From Polaromonas sp. C04 (GTDB taxonomy: Bacteria; Pseudomonadota; Gammaproteobacteria; Burkholderiales; Burkholderiaceae_C), in assembly GCF_002002705.1 (NCBI RefSeq), contig NZ_MUNS01000027.1, forward strand, positions 62,001 through 126,000: a DNA stretch of 64,000 nucleotides, read 5' to 3'. The notes below the pieces were generated by a model that did no database searches, was not told the origin of the DNA, and saw only the letters and a list, made by a program, of their open reading frames with translations. The stretch's first letter is position 1. The number at the start of each line of letters is the position of its first letter. The position numbers and the translations under genes are program-made. Shown in pieces: positions 1 to 9,269 of the stretch.

Positions 1-1
1 G

Positions 2-1888
2 CAGGTCGTGCTGGACCTGGCCGACGTCAAGCTGCGCCTGGAGAATTTGTACGAGCAGCTCGAGCGCGAGGTCGACATTCTCAACGTGGATAAAAAAATC
101 CGCGGCCGCGTGAAGCGCCAGATGGAAAAGAACCAGCGCGACTTCTACCTGAATGAGCAGGTCAAGGCGATCCAGAAGGAACTCGGCGAAGGCGAGGATG
201 GCGCCGACCTCGAAGAGGTTGAAAAGAAGATCAAGCTCGCCAAGATGCCCAAGGAGGCGTTGAAAAAGGCGGAGGGCGAACTCAAGAAGCTCAAGCTGAT
301 GTCGCCCATGTCGGCCGAGGCGACGGTGGTGCGCAACTACATTGATGTGCTGATCGGCCTGCCGTGGAGCAAGAAGACCAAGATCAAGCACGACCTGGGC
401 AATGCCGAGAAGGTGCTCAACGAAGACCATTACGGTCTCGACAAGGTGAAAGACCGCATCCTTGAATATCTTGCGGTGCAGCAGCGTGTGGACAAGGTCA
501 AGGCGCCGATTCTGTGCCTGGTCGGGCCGCCGGGCGTGGGCAAAACCTCGCTGGGCCAGTCCATTGCCAAGGCGACGGGGCGCAAGTATGTGCGCGTGGC
601 GTTGGGCGGCATGCGCGACGAGGCGGAAATCCGCGGCCACCGCCGCACCTACATTGGCGCCATGCCGGGCAAGGTGCTGCAGAGCCTGTCCAAAGTGGGC
701 ACGCGCAATCCGCTGTTTCTGCTCGACGAGATCGACAAGCTGGGCACCGACTTCCGTGGCGATCCATCGAGTGCCTTGCTGGAGGTGCTGGATCCGGAGC
801 AGAACCACACCTTTGGCGATCACTACGTCGAGGTGGATTTCGATTTGAGCGACGTGATGTTTGTTGCCACCTCGAACTCGATGAATATTCCGCCGGCGCT
901 GCTGGACCGCATGGAGGTGATTCGTCTGGCGGGCTACACCGAGGATGAAAAGATCAACATTGCGACCAGGTACCTGCTGCCCAAGCAACTCAAGAACAAC
1001 GGCGTCAAGGAAGAGGAGTTGCTGGTGTCCGAGGATGCGGTGCGGGACATCGTGCGCTACTACACGCGCGAGGCGGGTGTGCGCTCGCTGGAGCGCGATC
1101 TGTCCAAGATCTGCCGCAAGGTGGTCAAGGCCTTGCTGCTCAAGAAAATGACGCCGCGGGTCTTGGTGACCAGTGAAAACCTCAACGAGTTTCTCGGGGT
1201 TCGCAAGTTCAATTACGGCCACGCGGAAAACCAGAACCAGGTCGGCCAGGTTGTGGGACTGGCGTGGACGGAGGTGGGCGGCGATCTGCTCACCATCGAA
1301 GCCACCAGCATGCCGGGCAAGGGCGTCATCACCCGCACCGGTTCGCTGGGCGATGTGATGAAGGAATCGGTGGAAGCGGCCCGCACCGTGGTGCGCAGCC
1401 GTGCACGCCGCCTCGGAATCAAGGATGAAGCGTTCGAGAAGAAGGACATCCATATTCACGTGCCCGACGGCGCTACCCCGAAGGATGGGCCGAGCGCGGG
1501 CGCGGCCATGACGACGGCTTTCGTGTCGGCACTCACGGGCATTCCCGTGCGTGGCGATGTGGCCATGACGGGAGAGATCACCCTGCGTGGCGAAGTGACC
1601 GCCATTGGCGGGCTCAAGGAAAAACTCCTCGCGGCACTGCGCGGCGGCATCCGGACCGTGATGATTCCCGAAGAAAACGCCAAGGATTTGCAGGACATCC
1701 CCGAGAACGTCAAGAACGGTCTTGAGATTGTCCCGGTCAAGTGGATCGATCAGGTGTTGAAGATCGCACTCGAGCGCATGCCCACGCCGCTGGCCGATGA
1801 CGAACCGGCGGCTGGCGTGGTGCCGGCACCGGTGGCGGTGGAAGGCGTCGCACCCGCGACCACGACCACGACAGCGATCAAACATTGA
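2..1888 (+). CDS. lon: Lon protease, C-terminal part (5' end outside window)
   Basis: ATP-dependent serine protease of the cytoplasm that degrades misfolded and regulatory proteins. The reading frame is open from the left edge, so the N-terminal substrate-binding domain is mostly missing. What remains, counted from position 8, is the coiled-coil linker, the AAA+ module with Walker [10 protein letters not shown] near residue 172, and the C-terminal protease domain. The catalytic serine lies in DGPSAGAAM (about residue 496) and the catalytic lysine in GLKEKLLAA (about residue 539), 43 residues apart as in E. coli Lon. The protein ends with a low-complexity Ala/Val/Pro/Thr tail of about 30 residues that is not part of the conserved fold. 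Confidence 0.97.
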   Translation, partial: QVVLDLADVKLRLENLYEQLEREVDILNVDKKIRGRVKRQMEKNQRDFYLNEQVKAIQKELGEGEDGADLEEVEKKIKLAKMPKEALKKAEGELKKLKLMSPMSAEATVVRNYIDVLIGLPWSKKTKIKHDLGNAEKVLNEDHYGLDKVKDRILEYLAVQQRVDKVKAPILCLVGPPGVGKTSLGQSIAKATGRKYVRVALGGMRDEAEIRGHRRTYIGAMPGKVLQSLSKVGTRNPLFLLDEIDKLGTDFRGDPSSALLEVLDPEQNHTFGDHYVEVDFDLSDVMFVATSNSMNIPPALLDRMEVIRLAGYTEDEKINIATRYLLPKQLKNNGVKEEELLVSEDAVRDIVRYYTREAGVRSLERDLSKICRKVVKALLLKKMTPRVLVTSENLNEFLGVRKFNYGHAENQNQVGQVVGLAWTEVGGDLLTIEATSMPGKGVITRTGSLGDVMKESVEAARTVVRSRARRLGIKDEAFEKKDIHIHVPDGATPKDGPSAGAAMTTAFVSALTGIPVRGDVAMTGEITLRGEVTAIGGLKEKLLAALRGGIRTVMIPEENAKDLQDIPENVKNGLEIVPVKWIDQVLKIALERMPTPLADDEPAAGVVPAPVAVEGVAPATTTTTAIKH

Positions 1889-1919
1889 TACGGGGTGGCG
1901 GAGGGCTGCAAAATTAAGC

Positions 1920-1925
1920 TATAAT
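1920..1925 (+). promoter_or_regulatory. -10 box of the tRNA-Gly promoter
   Basis: A perfect TATAAT lies 15 nt before the mature tRNA-Gly 5' end, so transcription would start near 1932. No recognisable -35 hexamer was seen at 16-18 nt upstream. It lies just after the lon stop codon. Confidence 0.5.
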
Positions 1926-1939
1926 TTGAGGCTTGAAAT

Positions 1940-2015
1940 GCGGGAGTAGCTCAGTTGGTAGAGCGCAACCTTGCCAAGGTTGAGGTCGAGAGTTCGAGAC
2001 TCTTCTCCCGCTCCA
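1940..2015 (+). tRNA. tRNA-Gly (GCC)
   Basis: 76-nt cloverleaf with acceptor stem GCGGGAG/CTCCCGC and a seven-base anticodon loop TTGCCAA giving anticodon GCC. The T arm contains GTTCGAGAC, and discriminator T is followed by an encoded CCA. First of three closely spaced tRNA genes between lon and a conserved hypothetical gene. Confidence 0.97.
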
Positions 2016-2020
2016 GATTA

Positions 2021-2051
2021 AAAAAAGGGAAGCCAAAAGCTTCCCTTTTTT
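2021..2051 (+). terminator. Rho-independent terminator after tRNA-Gly
   Basis: Inverted repeat AAAAAAGGGAAGC / GCTTCCCTTTTTT with a 5-nt CAAAA loop, ending in a T run. It starts 6 nt after the tRNA CCA end. It would separate tRNA-Gly from the following tRNA-Cys, and the flanking A run could let it act on the other strand too. Confidence 0.85.
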
Positions 2052-2073
2052 GTCGCGAGACATGCAAATTTCT

Positions 2074-2147
2074 GGCGCGGTAACAAAGCGGTTATGTACC
2101 GGATTGCAAATCCGTCTAGCCCGGTTCGACTCCGGGCCGCGCCTCCA
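2074..2147 (+). tRNA. tRNA-Cys (GCA)
   Basis: 74-nt cloverleaf with acceptor stem GGCGCGG/CCGCGCC, anticodon loop TTGCAAA (anticodon GCA), T arm with GGTTCGACTCC, and encoded CCA at 2145-2147. It starts about 20 nt after the preceding terminator. Confidence 0.97.
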
Positions 2148-2206
2148 GATTCAGCCCTGTCAACTGCACTGTTGCCGGGGCTGTTTTGTTTCACAATACA
2201 GCGTCG

Positions 2207-2300
2207 GCCCGGGTGGTGAAATTGGTAGACACAGCGGACTTAAAATCCGCCGCTTTCCTGAATAAGGGGCGTGCCGGTTCGATCCCGGCCCCGGGCACCA
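2207..2300 (+). tRNA. tRNA-Leu (TAA) with long variable arm
   Basis: Acceptor stem GCCCGGG/CCCGGGC, D arm of the class II tRNA type, anticodon loop CTTAAAA (anticodon TAA), T arm GGTTCGATCCC and encoded CCA. The total is 94 nt, several bases longer than the roughly 85-87 nt usual for this tRNA. The extra length is in the variable arm (about 2252-2273), which can fold as a paired arm with a small loop. Confidence 0.95.
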
Positions 2301-2313
2301 TTAACATCTGACT

Positions 2314-2946
2314 ATGTCACGCTACAACACCCCTTTTGAAATCCATGTTCATGGCGAGGTTCCGCTGCGCCCTGACGTGACGTTCGCGCAGCTTCAGGAC
2401 GCGCTCGCGCCCATGTGGAGATACGCCGGCGCGCGCTCGCTGGCCGATGGTGCTGCCAGTGCCTACGAGGAAGAGCCGGGCATCAAGTTCGATACGCAGG
2501 AGCATCTGCTCCAGTTGTGCTGGACGGTGCGTGGCGACGAGGACTTTCGCGAGGCGCTGGATGAGATGGGCATGAGCCTGAACGAGCTGGCGGCGCAGGG
2601 CGCCGCCATTGAGGTGACTTTTTATGACACCGATTTTGATGAGGAAGATGAGGACGAAGAAGCCCCCGAAGAGTCGCGCGACGACTTCATCATGTTCTTT
2701 GTCGGGCCCAATCCTGCGGCCATTTTGCAGGTCCAGCGCGACCTGTTGGTGCAGGACGTGGTGAGCACGATGGAGCGCCATTTCGATGGCGCCGAACTTG
2801 TGGGCGTGGTGGCCGAGATCGACAAGCTCTTTGCCCAGCGCTTCGATGCGCTCGTCAATTCGCTTGATATTGGCAAATCACCACGCGGCGGCGGACACAG
2901 CGGCTTCGGTCACGGTGGTGGCCGCAAGCCGCGGCACCTGCACTGA
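2314..2946 (+). CDS. Conserved hypothetical acidic protein (DUF6806-like)
   Basis: 210-residue soluble protein with no signal peptide or membrane segment. Residues 1-110 look like a compact alpha/beta domain. A strongly acidic Asp/Glu stretch follows (about 105-123), then a second alpha/beta part. A Gly/His/Arg-rich tail at 188-210 could bind metal or nucleic acid. I associate this family with Burkholderiales (DUF6806 is my best recollection); its function is unknown. The ATG lies only 13 nt after the tRNA-Leu CCA end with no clear ribosome binding site, so it may be read through from the tRNA transcript. It converges on nrdJ. Confidence 0.75.
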   Translation: MSRYNTPFEIHVHGEVPLRPDVTFAQLQDALAPMWRYAGARSLADGAASAYEEEPGIKFDTQEHLLQLCWTVRGDEDFREALDEMGMSLNELAAQGAAIEVTFYDTDFDEEDEDEEAPEESRDDFIMFFVGPNPAAILQVQRDLLVQDVVSTMERHFDGAELVGVVAEIDKLFAQRFDALVNSLDIGKSPRGGGHSGFGHGGGRKPRHLH

Positions 2947-2999
2947 AATAAAACAATCCGGCGCTGCCCCGCGGATGCGGGCCCACCGCACCACATCCG

Positions 3000-5897
3000 T
3001 CAGCCGCACTGCCCCACGAAGCCGCAGGCGGTGCAAAAGTCGCAGCCATCTTTCTGGATCATGGTGAGGTTGCTGCACTCCGGGCACAGCCTGCCGGCCA
3101 GCACGACGGGCGCGTCGCGATCCTGCGGCGAGTCGAGCACGCCCATATCGCGCAGCGGAAACCCTTCTTCGTTCAACACACCCAGCATGGCATAGCGGTG
3201 AATGATGAGCCGCGCCAGATAGGCCACGGTGGACGGCCAGGTCTGCTGACGCCGCTCGCCGTGTGGCAGGCCGGGTACAAACGCCATGAAGTTGCCGAGC
3301 GGCTCGGCGTAGTTGAGCAGCTTGCGCAGCTTCATGCCGATCCAGGCCGGATCGACCACCCGCATGTCCAGCGACAGCAGTCGCGCCAGGCCGTCCAGCG
3401 CGCGCGGGTAGTTGCCCGAGAACCCGACCGCGCAGGGCCGGGTGACCGTGCTGCCGTCGGGGCCTGGCAGCGTCACTTCCTTGAGCGTGAGCGTGAAGGC
3501 TTCGCCAGTGGCGGGGTTGTCCACATCCACGGCCCAGGCCAGCGTTCCCGAAGGACCCGTGTGCGGCTCGTCGCGGCTGAACATGGCATCGAGCACCGGT
3601 GTGGGACCGCCGCGGCCCAGCAGGGGCAGCGCCTTGAGCTGCTCGCAGCGCCAGCGGATGACCGCCGCCGTGGCCGCGACCACGCCCGGGAACAGGCGCT
3701 TTTCGCCATGCGGCGGGAACGGCATCTCGAAAGAGCGTTCTTCCGCCACGGTGGCCAGCGCATCGAGCTTGAGTTGCAGCCAGGCCGGGTCGTTGGCGCG
3801 CAAATCCATGGACAGGGTCTTGGCCAGCGCGCCCAGCCCGCGCGGCTGTTCGGCGCCGTTGACCCAGACCTCGAAGGGCTGCGGGGTTCCCCCGTCCTCG
3901 CGCGCGAGTTCCCCCACGAACAGCGCGAAGTCCCCGAACGGGTGATGCACCATGAAGGTCCAGGCCATGTTGCCGCCCGGCACTTCGGGGCGGCCCGGCC
4001 AGCGCAGCGAGGACAGTACCGGGGCCGGCAGGCGCTCCAGTGCCAGGCGCCGGTTCGCGCCATCGATTTGCAGCGGCGCGGCCGGCGGGGAAGCGCTGGT
4101 GCTGAGCACGGCGCCCAGCACGCTGTTGGGGCGGTAGGTCGCGAGGCCCTTGAGCCCCGACTGCCAGGCCTGCATGTACAGGTTCTGGAAGTCCGCATAC
4201 GGGTAGTCCGCCGGCACATTCACGGTCTTGGAAATGGACGTGTCGATGAACGGCGCCACGACTGCCACCATGGCCTCGTGCGCCTGCGCGCTCAGCTCCA
4301 GCGCGGTCACGAAGGCCGGCGTCAAGGGCGCGTCCTCTCCCTTGAGGTGCCGGTACAGGCGCCATGCGTGGTCTTCCACCGAATATTCCTTGATGCTGCC
4401 ATCCGCCATGCGCTTTTTGCGCGTGTAGCTCCAGCTGAAGGCGGGCTCGATGCCGTTGCTGGCGTTGTCGGCAAATGCCAGGCTGATGGTGCCGGTGGGG
4501 GCGATCGACAGCAGGTGCGAGTTGCGCAGTCCGTGTGCGCGGATGCGGTCCTTCAGGGCCTGCGGCAGGCGCGAGGCAAAGGTGCTGGCGTTGAGGTACA
4601 GGTCCGCATTGAACAGCGGGAAGGCGCCACGCTCGCGTGCCAGCTCGATGGAGGCGTCGTACGCGGCGTCGCGCATGACCTCCGAGATGTGTTGCGCCAT
4701 GGCCCGCGCTTCCTCCGTGTCATAACGCAGGCCCAGCATGATCAGCGCATCGCCCAGGCCGGTGAAGCCCAGGCCGACACGGCGCTTGTTGCGCGCCTCC
4801 TGCTGCTGCTGCGGCAAGGGCCAGACCGTCACGTCCAGCACGTTGTCGAGCATGCGCACCGCCACGCGCGCCACGCGGGAAAACGCCGGCGCATCGAAGT
4901 GCGCGCTGTCCTCGAACGGGTTGGCGACAAAACGCGTGAGGTCGATCGAGCCCAGACAGCAGCAGCCGTAGGGCGGCAGGGGCTGCTCGGCGCACGGATT
5001 GGTGCTGGCGATGGTTTCGCAGTACGACAGGTTGTTGTCGCGGTTGATCTGGTCGAGGAACAGCACGCCCGGCTCGGCGTGGTCATAGGTGGAGCGCATG
5101 ATCTGGTCCCACAGGTCGCGCGCGCGCAGCTTGCGGTAGACCCATTGCGCGCTGCCGTCCGCCTGGACCTGGCTGTAGGCGCCAGCGGCCTTTTGCGCGG
5201 CGCCCGGCTCGGCGCGGTGCACCAGCTCCACCTCGGTGTCGTCCTGTACCGCCTCCATGAAGGCGTCGGTCACGCCCACGGAAATATTGAAGTTCGTCAG
5301 GTTGCCGGCGTCCTTGGCATGGATGAATTCCTCGATGTCGGGGTGGTCGCAGCGCAGTACGCCCATTTGCGCCCCGCGCCGGGCGCCGGCCGACTCCACG
5401 GTTTCGCAGGAGCGGTCGAACACCCGCATGTAGCTGATCGGCCCGGAGGCGCTGCTTTGCGTGCTGCCGACCCAGGCGCCACGCGGTCGGATGCGGGAAA
5501 AATCGTAGCCTACGCCGCCGCCGCGCCGCATGGTTTCCGCGGCCTCCGTCAAGGCTGTGTAAATGCCCGGATAGCCGTCTTCCATCTGCGCAATGGCGTC
5601 CCCCACGGGCTGGACAAAGCAGTTGATCAGCGTGGCGGCAAGATCGGTGCCCGCCGCCGACTGGATGCGCCCGGCCGGCAGAAAGCCCTGCTGCATGGCT
5701 TCCCTGAATTTCGATTCCCACGCGGCGCGCTGCTCGGGTGCTTCCTTCTGCGCCAGTGCACGGGCAACGCGCAGATTCACGTCATCGATGGTCCGCTCAT
5801 CCCCCTTGCTGTATTTTTCCAGCAGGACTTCCTCGCTGATGGGCTGGGCGGCGATCCCATGTTGGGGCGCGCGGTTTTTGCGCAGAGTTTTGTTCAT
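3000..5897 (-). CDS. nrdJ: Adenosylcobalamin-dependent (class II) ribonucleotide reductase
   Basis: Reduces ribonucleotides to deoxyribonucleotides with a cobalamin radical, and so works with or without oxygen. The 965-residue length fits the family. Seen in the sequence: the N-terminal region with GRIQSAAGT and C93 in INCFV (candidate redox cysteine), and the active-site loop [10 protein letters not shown] with N300, C302 and E304. The C-terminal cysteine-rich tail (about residues 935-965, with CPEC and CTAC motifs) probably relays electrons from thioredoxin. The ATG at 5897 has an AAGGA ribosome binding site about 7 nt upstream. The 163-bp upstream gap carries an inverted repeat but no obvious B12 riboswitch. 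Confidence 0.95.
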   Translation of the reverse strand: MNKTLRKNRAPQHGIAAQPISEEVLLEKYSKGDERTIDDVNLRVARALAQKEAPEQRAAWESKFREAMQQGFLPAGRIQSAAGTDLAATLINCFVQPVGDAIAQMEDGYPGIYTALTEAAETMRRGGGVGYDFSRIRPRGAWVGSTQSSASGPISYMRVFDRSCETVESAGARRGAQMGVLRCDHPDIEEFIHAKDAGNLTNFNISVGVTDAFMEAVQDDTEVELVHRAEPGAAQKAAGAYSQVQADGSAQWVYRKLRARDLWDQIMRSTYDHAEPGVLFLDQINRDNNLSYCETIASTNPCAEQPLPPYGCCCLGSIDLTRFVANPFEDSAHFDAPAFSRVARVAVRMLDNVLDVTVWPLPQQQQEARNKRRVGLGFTGLGDALIMLGLRYDTEEARAMAQHISEVMRDAAYDASIELARERGAFPLFNADLYLNASTFASRLPQALKDRIRAHGLRNSHLLSIAPTGTISLAFADNASNGIEPAFSWSYTRKKRMADGSIKEYSVEDHAWRLYRHLKGEDAPLTPAFVTALELSAQAHEAMVAVVAPFIDTSISKTVNVPADYPYADFQNLYMQAWQSGLKGLATYRPNSVLGAVLSTSASPPAAPLQIDGANRRLALERLPAPVLSSLRWPGRPEVPGGNMAWTFMVHHPFGDFALFVGELAREDGGTPQPFEVWVNGAEQPRGLGALAKTLSMDLRANDPAWLQLKLDALATVAEERSFEMPFPPHGEKRLFPGVVAATAAVIRWRCEQLKALPLLGRGGPTPVLDAMFSRDEPHTGPSGTLAWAVDVDNPATGEAFTLTLKEVTLPGPDGSTVTRPCAVGFSGNYPRALDGLARLLSLDMRVVDPAWIGMKLRKLLNYAEPLGNFMAFVPGLPHGERRQQTWPSTVAYLARLIIHRYAMLGVLNEEGFPLRDMGVLDSPQDRDAPVVLAGRLCPECSNLTMIQKDGCDFCTACGFVGQCG

Positions 5898-5978
5898 GGA
5901 TATTTTCCTTGCTCCTTGTGTGATGCATCGTAGTGCGCGGAATTTCCCGGCGATTTGATCTGGGACAGACAGCAGTCA

Positions 5979-6010
5979 TTGATTGAATCATTCCAGGCGG
6001 TTTGATTCAA
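5979..6010. repeat. Inverted repeats upstream of nrdJ
   Basis: TTGAATCA (5983-5990) is repeated inverted as TGATTCAA (6003-6010) with a 12-nt spacer. The left arm also sits in an 11-nt palindrome TGATTGAATCA (5980-5990). The arms lie 80-115 nt upstream of the nrdJ start codon, where an operator would be expected. It does not match the NrdR box as I know it. Confidence 0.45.
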
Positions 6011-6060
6011 CGCAAAACACTACTCGGCGCGCGTGCATAGCGCCGGGTCGGCCCGTCCGG

Positions 6061-6642
6061 TCAGCCCGTCAGCAGCTCCGCCACGCGGCTGCGCAGCGCC
6101 GGCAGCACCTCGGCCTCGAACCACGGGTTACGGCGCAGCCAGAGGTTGTTTCTGGGGCTGGGGTGGGGCAGTGGCAGGACCTGCGGCCAATGGTCCCGCC
6201 ATGACTTCACGGCATCGGTGAGCGACGCATGCTGCGCGCCCAGGTGATATGCCTGCGCGTACTGCCCGATCACCAGGGTCAGTTCCAGGTGGCGCAGGTG
6301 GCCGAGCAGCGGGCGGCGCCAGGCGGGTGCGCACTCGGGCCGGGGCGGCAGGTCGCCGGATTTTCCCGTGCCGGGAAAGCACAGGCCCATGGGCACGATG
6401 GCGACCTGTTTCGGGTCGTAAAACACTTCGCGCGTGATGCCCATCCACTCGCGCAGACGGTTTCCGCTGGCGTCGTTGAACGGGATGCCCGATTCGTGCA
6501 CCTTGCGGCCCGGCGCCTGGCTGGCAATCAGGATGCGTGCCTGCGGGTGCAGCTGAAGCACGGGCCGCACGCCATGTGGCAGGTACGCGGCGCACAGGGT
6601 GCAGGCATGAACCTGGGTGAGCAGGGCTTTGTACGTGGTCAT
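6061..6642 (-). CDS. Uracil-DNA glycosylase superfamily protein
   Basis: 193-residue protein of the UDG fold. The N-terminal part has LIASQAPGRKVHESG, matching the GxxPG-type motif 1 with substitutions. Later come a VPMGLCFPG strand/loop and near the C-terminus LPHPSPRN, matching the HPSPRN motif 2. The expected role is removal of uracil or another damaged base from DNA. Cysteines at the N-terminus (CTLCAAY) recall the iron-sulphur type UDGs, but I cannot count a full set of four ligands. It lies 108 nt downstream of murI on the same strand, with a palindromic repeat in the gap. Confidence 0.8.
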   Translation of the reverse strand: MTTYKALLTQVHACTLCAAYLPHGVRPVLQLHPQARILIASQAPGRKVHESGIPFNDASGNRLREWMGITREVFYDPKQVAIVPMGLCFPGTGKSGDLPPRPECAPAWRRPLLGHLRHLELTLVIGQYAQAYHLGAQHASLTDAVKSWRDHWPQVLPLPHPSPRNNLWLRRNPWFEAEVLPALRSRVAELLTG

Positions 6643-6746
6643 GGGTGCGGGGCACGCGCCGGGGGCGCAGCCATGCGAATAGCGGCCGGCGCAGCCGCGG
6701 TTTTAAGTGAAATGTGCCCGTAGCCCATGCTGTGTATGCGCAATGA

Positions 6747-6763
6747 GCTATCAAATAAATAGC
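6747..6763. repeat. 17-nt palindromic repeat, copy 1 (murI 3' end)
   Basis: GCTAT-N7-ATAGC. It provides the last codons and stop of murI (C-terminal residues LLFI) and the start of the spacer to the glycosylase gene. Confidence 0.6.
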
Positions 6764-7578
6764 AATTCCGCAGTGGCTTGCAGTTGCAGCCAGCGCCGTG
6801 CGGCCGCTTGCAGCGCGGCGGGTTCGCCGGTGGTGCGCAGCAGGATGCGGCCAGTGTCCGCCGCGCCCTGGCCTGGCGCGAGCCTGCGCGCGGCCTGCAG
6901 CAGGCGCCGGGTCTGGCGCGCGACGGGCTCGCCCGTGGCGACGAAGCGGACCTGCGGGCCGAGCAGCTCACGCAGCTGCGCCTGCACAAACGGGTAGTGG
7001 GTGCAACCCAGCACCAGCGTGTCGATTTCTCCAGCCTTCACGCCAAATGGGCCCATGGCCCTTGTGTGGCGGGCGCAGTGCGCTATCAAGTCCGTAGCGT
7101 CCGTGATGTCATCGCCGGCTCCAGCGCTGTGCTCGATGGCGTCCGCCAGGCCGTCGCAGGGCTGGCAGATGAACTCGGCCTGGCCGGCCAGCGCGTCCCG
7201 CAAGGCTTTGAATTTGGCGCTCGCAAGCGTGCCGCGCGTGGCCATCACACCGATGCGCCGGGTCCGGCTCAGCGCGAGGGCGGGCTTGAGCGCAGGCTCC
7301 ACGCCGACGATGGGCAGGTCGGGGTGCTCGGCGCGCAGCAGGCGAATGGCCGCCGCGGTCGCGGTGTTGCAGGCGATCACCAGCGCCTCGATGCGGTGCG
7401 CGGCGCGCAGGTGCTGCGTGAGGATGCGCGAGCGCGCGATCACATGTGCGTCATCACGCTCGCCATAGGGCGCGTGGCCGCTGTCCGCGATGTAGACGAA
7501 ATCTTGCTGCGGCAGCTCGGCGCGCAGGGCCTGCAGAATGCTCAAACCGCCGATGCCGCTGTCGAAAACGCCGATCAT
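6751..7578 (-). CDS. murI: Glutamate racemase
   Basis: Makes D-glutamate for peptidoglycan in the cytoplasm. The 275-residue length is normal. Seen: N-terminal IGVFDSGIGG with the conserved Asp and Ser, ACNTATA with catalytic C70, and GCTHYPF with the second catalytic cysteine C192. It starts 8 nt after the fumarase stop on the same strand, so it is probably cotranscribed with fumA. The C-terminus is formed by a copy of the 17-nt palindrome, and a second copy lies inside the gene (7082-7098). Both suggest that the repeat is tolerated in coding sequence. Confidence 0.96.
   Translation of the reverse strand: MIGVFDSGIGGLSILQALRAELPQQDFVYIADSGHAPYGERDDAHVIARSRILTQHLRAAHRIEALVIACNTATAAAIRLLRAEHPDLPIVGVEPALKPALALSRTRRIGVMATRGTLASAKFKALRDALAGQAEFICQPCDGLADAIEHSAGAGDDITDATDLIAHCARHTRAMGPFGVKAGEIDTLVLGCTHYPFVQAQLRELLGPQVRFVATGEPVARQTRRLLQAARRLAPGQGAADTGRILLRTTGEPAALQAAARRWLQLQATAELLFI
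7082..7098. repeat. 17-nt palindromic repeat, copy 2 (inside murI)
   Basis: GCTAT-N7-GTAGC, same length and spacing as copy 1. It lies within the murI reading frame without breaking it, in the segment coding for about residues 161-166. Confidence 0.5.
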
Positions 7579-7586
7579 GGCTCAAT

Positions 7587-9140
7587 TCAAACGGCGGCGA
7601 CGGCAATGCTCTTGAACTCGCCGCTGGCAATCTTCTTCTGCCACTCGGCCGGGCCGGTGATGTGCGCGCTGGTGCCGCCGGCGTCCACCGCCACGGTCAC
7701 GGGCATGTCGGTCACGTCGAACTCGTAGATCGCTTCCATCCCCAAATCGGCAAAGCCCACGACGCGCGCACTCTTGATGGCCTTGCTCACCAGGTAGGCG
7801 GCGCCGCCCACCGCCATCAGGTAGGCGCTCTTGTGGCGCTTGATGGCCTCGATCGCGACCGGGCCGCGCTCGGCCTTGCCGATCATGGAAATCAGGCCGG
7901 TTTGCGCCAGCATCATCTCGGTGAAGCCGTCCATGCGGTTGGCCGTGGTCGGGCCCGCGGGGCCCACGGCTTCGCCGTGCACTGGATCGACCGGGCCCAC
8001 GTAGTAGATGACGCGGTTGGTGAAGTCCACCGGCAGCGGCTCGCCCCGCTCCAGCATGCCCTGGATGCGCTTGTGCGCGGCATCGCGGCCGGTCAGCATC
8101 TTGCCGCTGAGCAGCAGCCGCTCACCGGGTTTCCAGCTCGCCACCTCGGCTTTGCTCAGCGTGTCGAGGTTCACCTTCGTGCTCTTGTTGTAATCGGGCG
8201 CCCAGTGCACGTCGGGCCACAGGTCCAGGCTGGGCGGCGTCAGGTACACCGGGCCGCTGCCATCCATCACGAAGTGCGCGTGGCGCGTGGCGGCGCAGTT
8301 GGGGATCATCGCAACCGGCTTGCTCGCCGCGTGCGTGGGGTACAGCTTGATCTTGACGTCGAGCACGGTGGTCAGGCCGCCCAGGCCCTGCGCGCCGATG
8401 CCCAGCGCGTTGACCTTGTCGTACAGCTCCAGCCGCAGTTCTTCGGTTTTCGTCAGCGCCTGGCCCGATGAGGATTTGGCCTGCAGCTCGTACATGTCGA
8501 TGTCGTCCATCAGGCTTTCCTTGGCCATCAGCATGGCCTTCTCGGCCGTGCCGCCGATGCCGATACCCAGCATGCCCGGCGGGCACCAGCCGGCGCCCAT
8601 GGTGGGCACGGTCTTGAGCACCCAGTCCACCACCGAGTCGCCTGGATTTAGCATGACGAACTTGCTCTTGTTCTCGCTGCCGCCGCCCTTGGCCGCCACG
8701 GTGATGTCGAGCGTATTGCCGGGCACGATCTCGGTAAAGATCACGGCAGGCGTGTTGTCCCTGGTGTTCTTGCGCTCGAACTGCGGGTCTGCCACCACGC
8801 TGGCGCGCAGGGTGTTGTCGGGATGCTTGTAGCCGCGGCGCACGCCCTCGTTGATGGCGTCATGAAGGCTGCCGGTGAAGCCGTCCAGGCGCACGTCCAT
8901 GCCGACCTTGAGGAACACGTTCACGATGCCGGTGTCCTGGCAGATCGGGCGATGGCCCTCGGCGCTCATGCGCGAATTGGTCAGGATCTGCGCGATCGCA
9001 TCTTTCGACGCGGCGCTTTGCTCGCGCTCGTAGGCCCGCGCCAGGTGGGCGATGTAGTCGCTGGGGTGGTAATAGCTGATGTACTGGAGGGCGCCGGCAA
9101 TGGATTCGATCAGGTCGCTTTGCTTGATGCTGGTAGTCAT
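7587..9140 (-). CDS. fumA: Class I (iron-sulphur) fumarate hydratase
   Basis: Interconverts fumarate and malate in the TCA cycle using an oxygen-sensitive [4Fe-4S] cluster. The protein is 517 residues from the ATG at 9140, which begins MTTSIKQSDL; the frame is open much further upstream but that part is the antisense of fumC. The three cluster cysteines are C67 (RPICQDTG), C186 (GAGWCPPGM) and C282 (IPNCAATRH). The beta-domain motif GPTTANRMDGFT follows. Divergent from fumC across 129 nt, and probably cotranscribed with murI. Confidence 0.96.
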   Translation of the reverse strand: MTTSIKQSDLIESIAGALQYISYYHPSDYIAHLARAYEREQSAASKDAIAQILTNSRMSAEGHRPICQDTGIVNVFLKVGMDVRLDGFTGSLHDAINEGVRRGYKHPDNTLRASVVADPQFERKNTRDNTPAVIFTEIVPGNTLDITVAAKGGGSENKSKFVMLNPGDSVVDWVLKTVPTMGAGWCPPGMLGIGIGGTAEKAMLMAKESLMDDIDMYELQAKSSSGQALTKTEELRLELYDKVNALGIGAQGLGGLTTVLDVKIKLYPTHAASKPVAMIPNCAATRHAHFVMDGSGPVYLTPPSLDLWPDVHWAPDYNKSTKVNLDTLSKAEVASWKPGERLLLSGKMLTGRDAAHKRIQGMLERGEPLPVDFTNRVIYYVGPVDPVHGEAVGPAGPTTANRMDGFTEMMLAQTGLISMIGKAERGPVAIEAIKRHKSAYLMAVGGAAYLVSKAIKSARVVGFADLGMEAIYEFDVTDMPVTVAVDAGGTSAHITGPAEWQKKIASGEFKSIAVAAV

Positions 9141-9269
9141 GGTGCGTGTGGGGGGTGAAAATACGGGTGTTGCGCAGCCTGCCCGACCAAGTCTGCTAAT
9201 GGCGACTTGCCACAGGACTGTGCACCCGCCATTTTGACAGCTCACAGCCATCGCCCAGAAAGGAACCCC

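Noticed and set aside
3198-5933. 911-codon open frame on the plus strand opposite nrdJ
   Set aside because: It is the antisense of nrdJ, with Arg/His/Gln/Ala-rich composition typical of high-GC shadow frames and no family motif.
5898-6060. Cobalamin riboswitch before the B12-dependent reductase
   Set aside because: The 163-bp gap is short and I could not find the B12-box sequence or the expected conserved loops.
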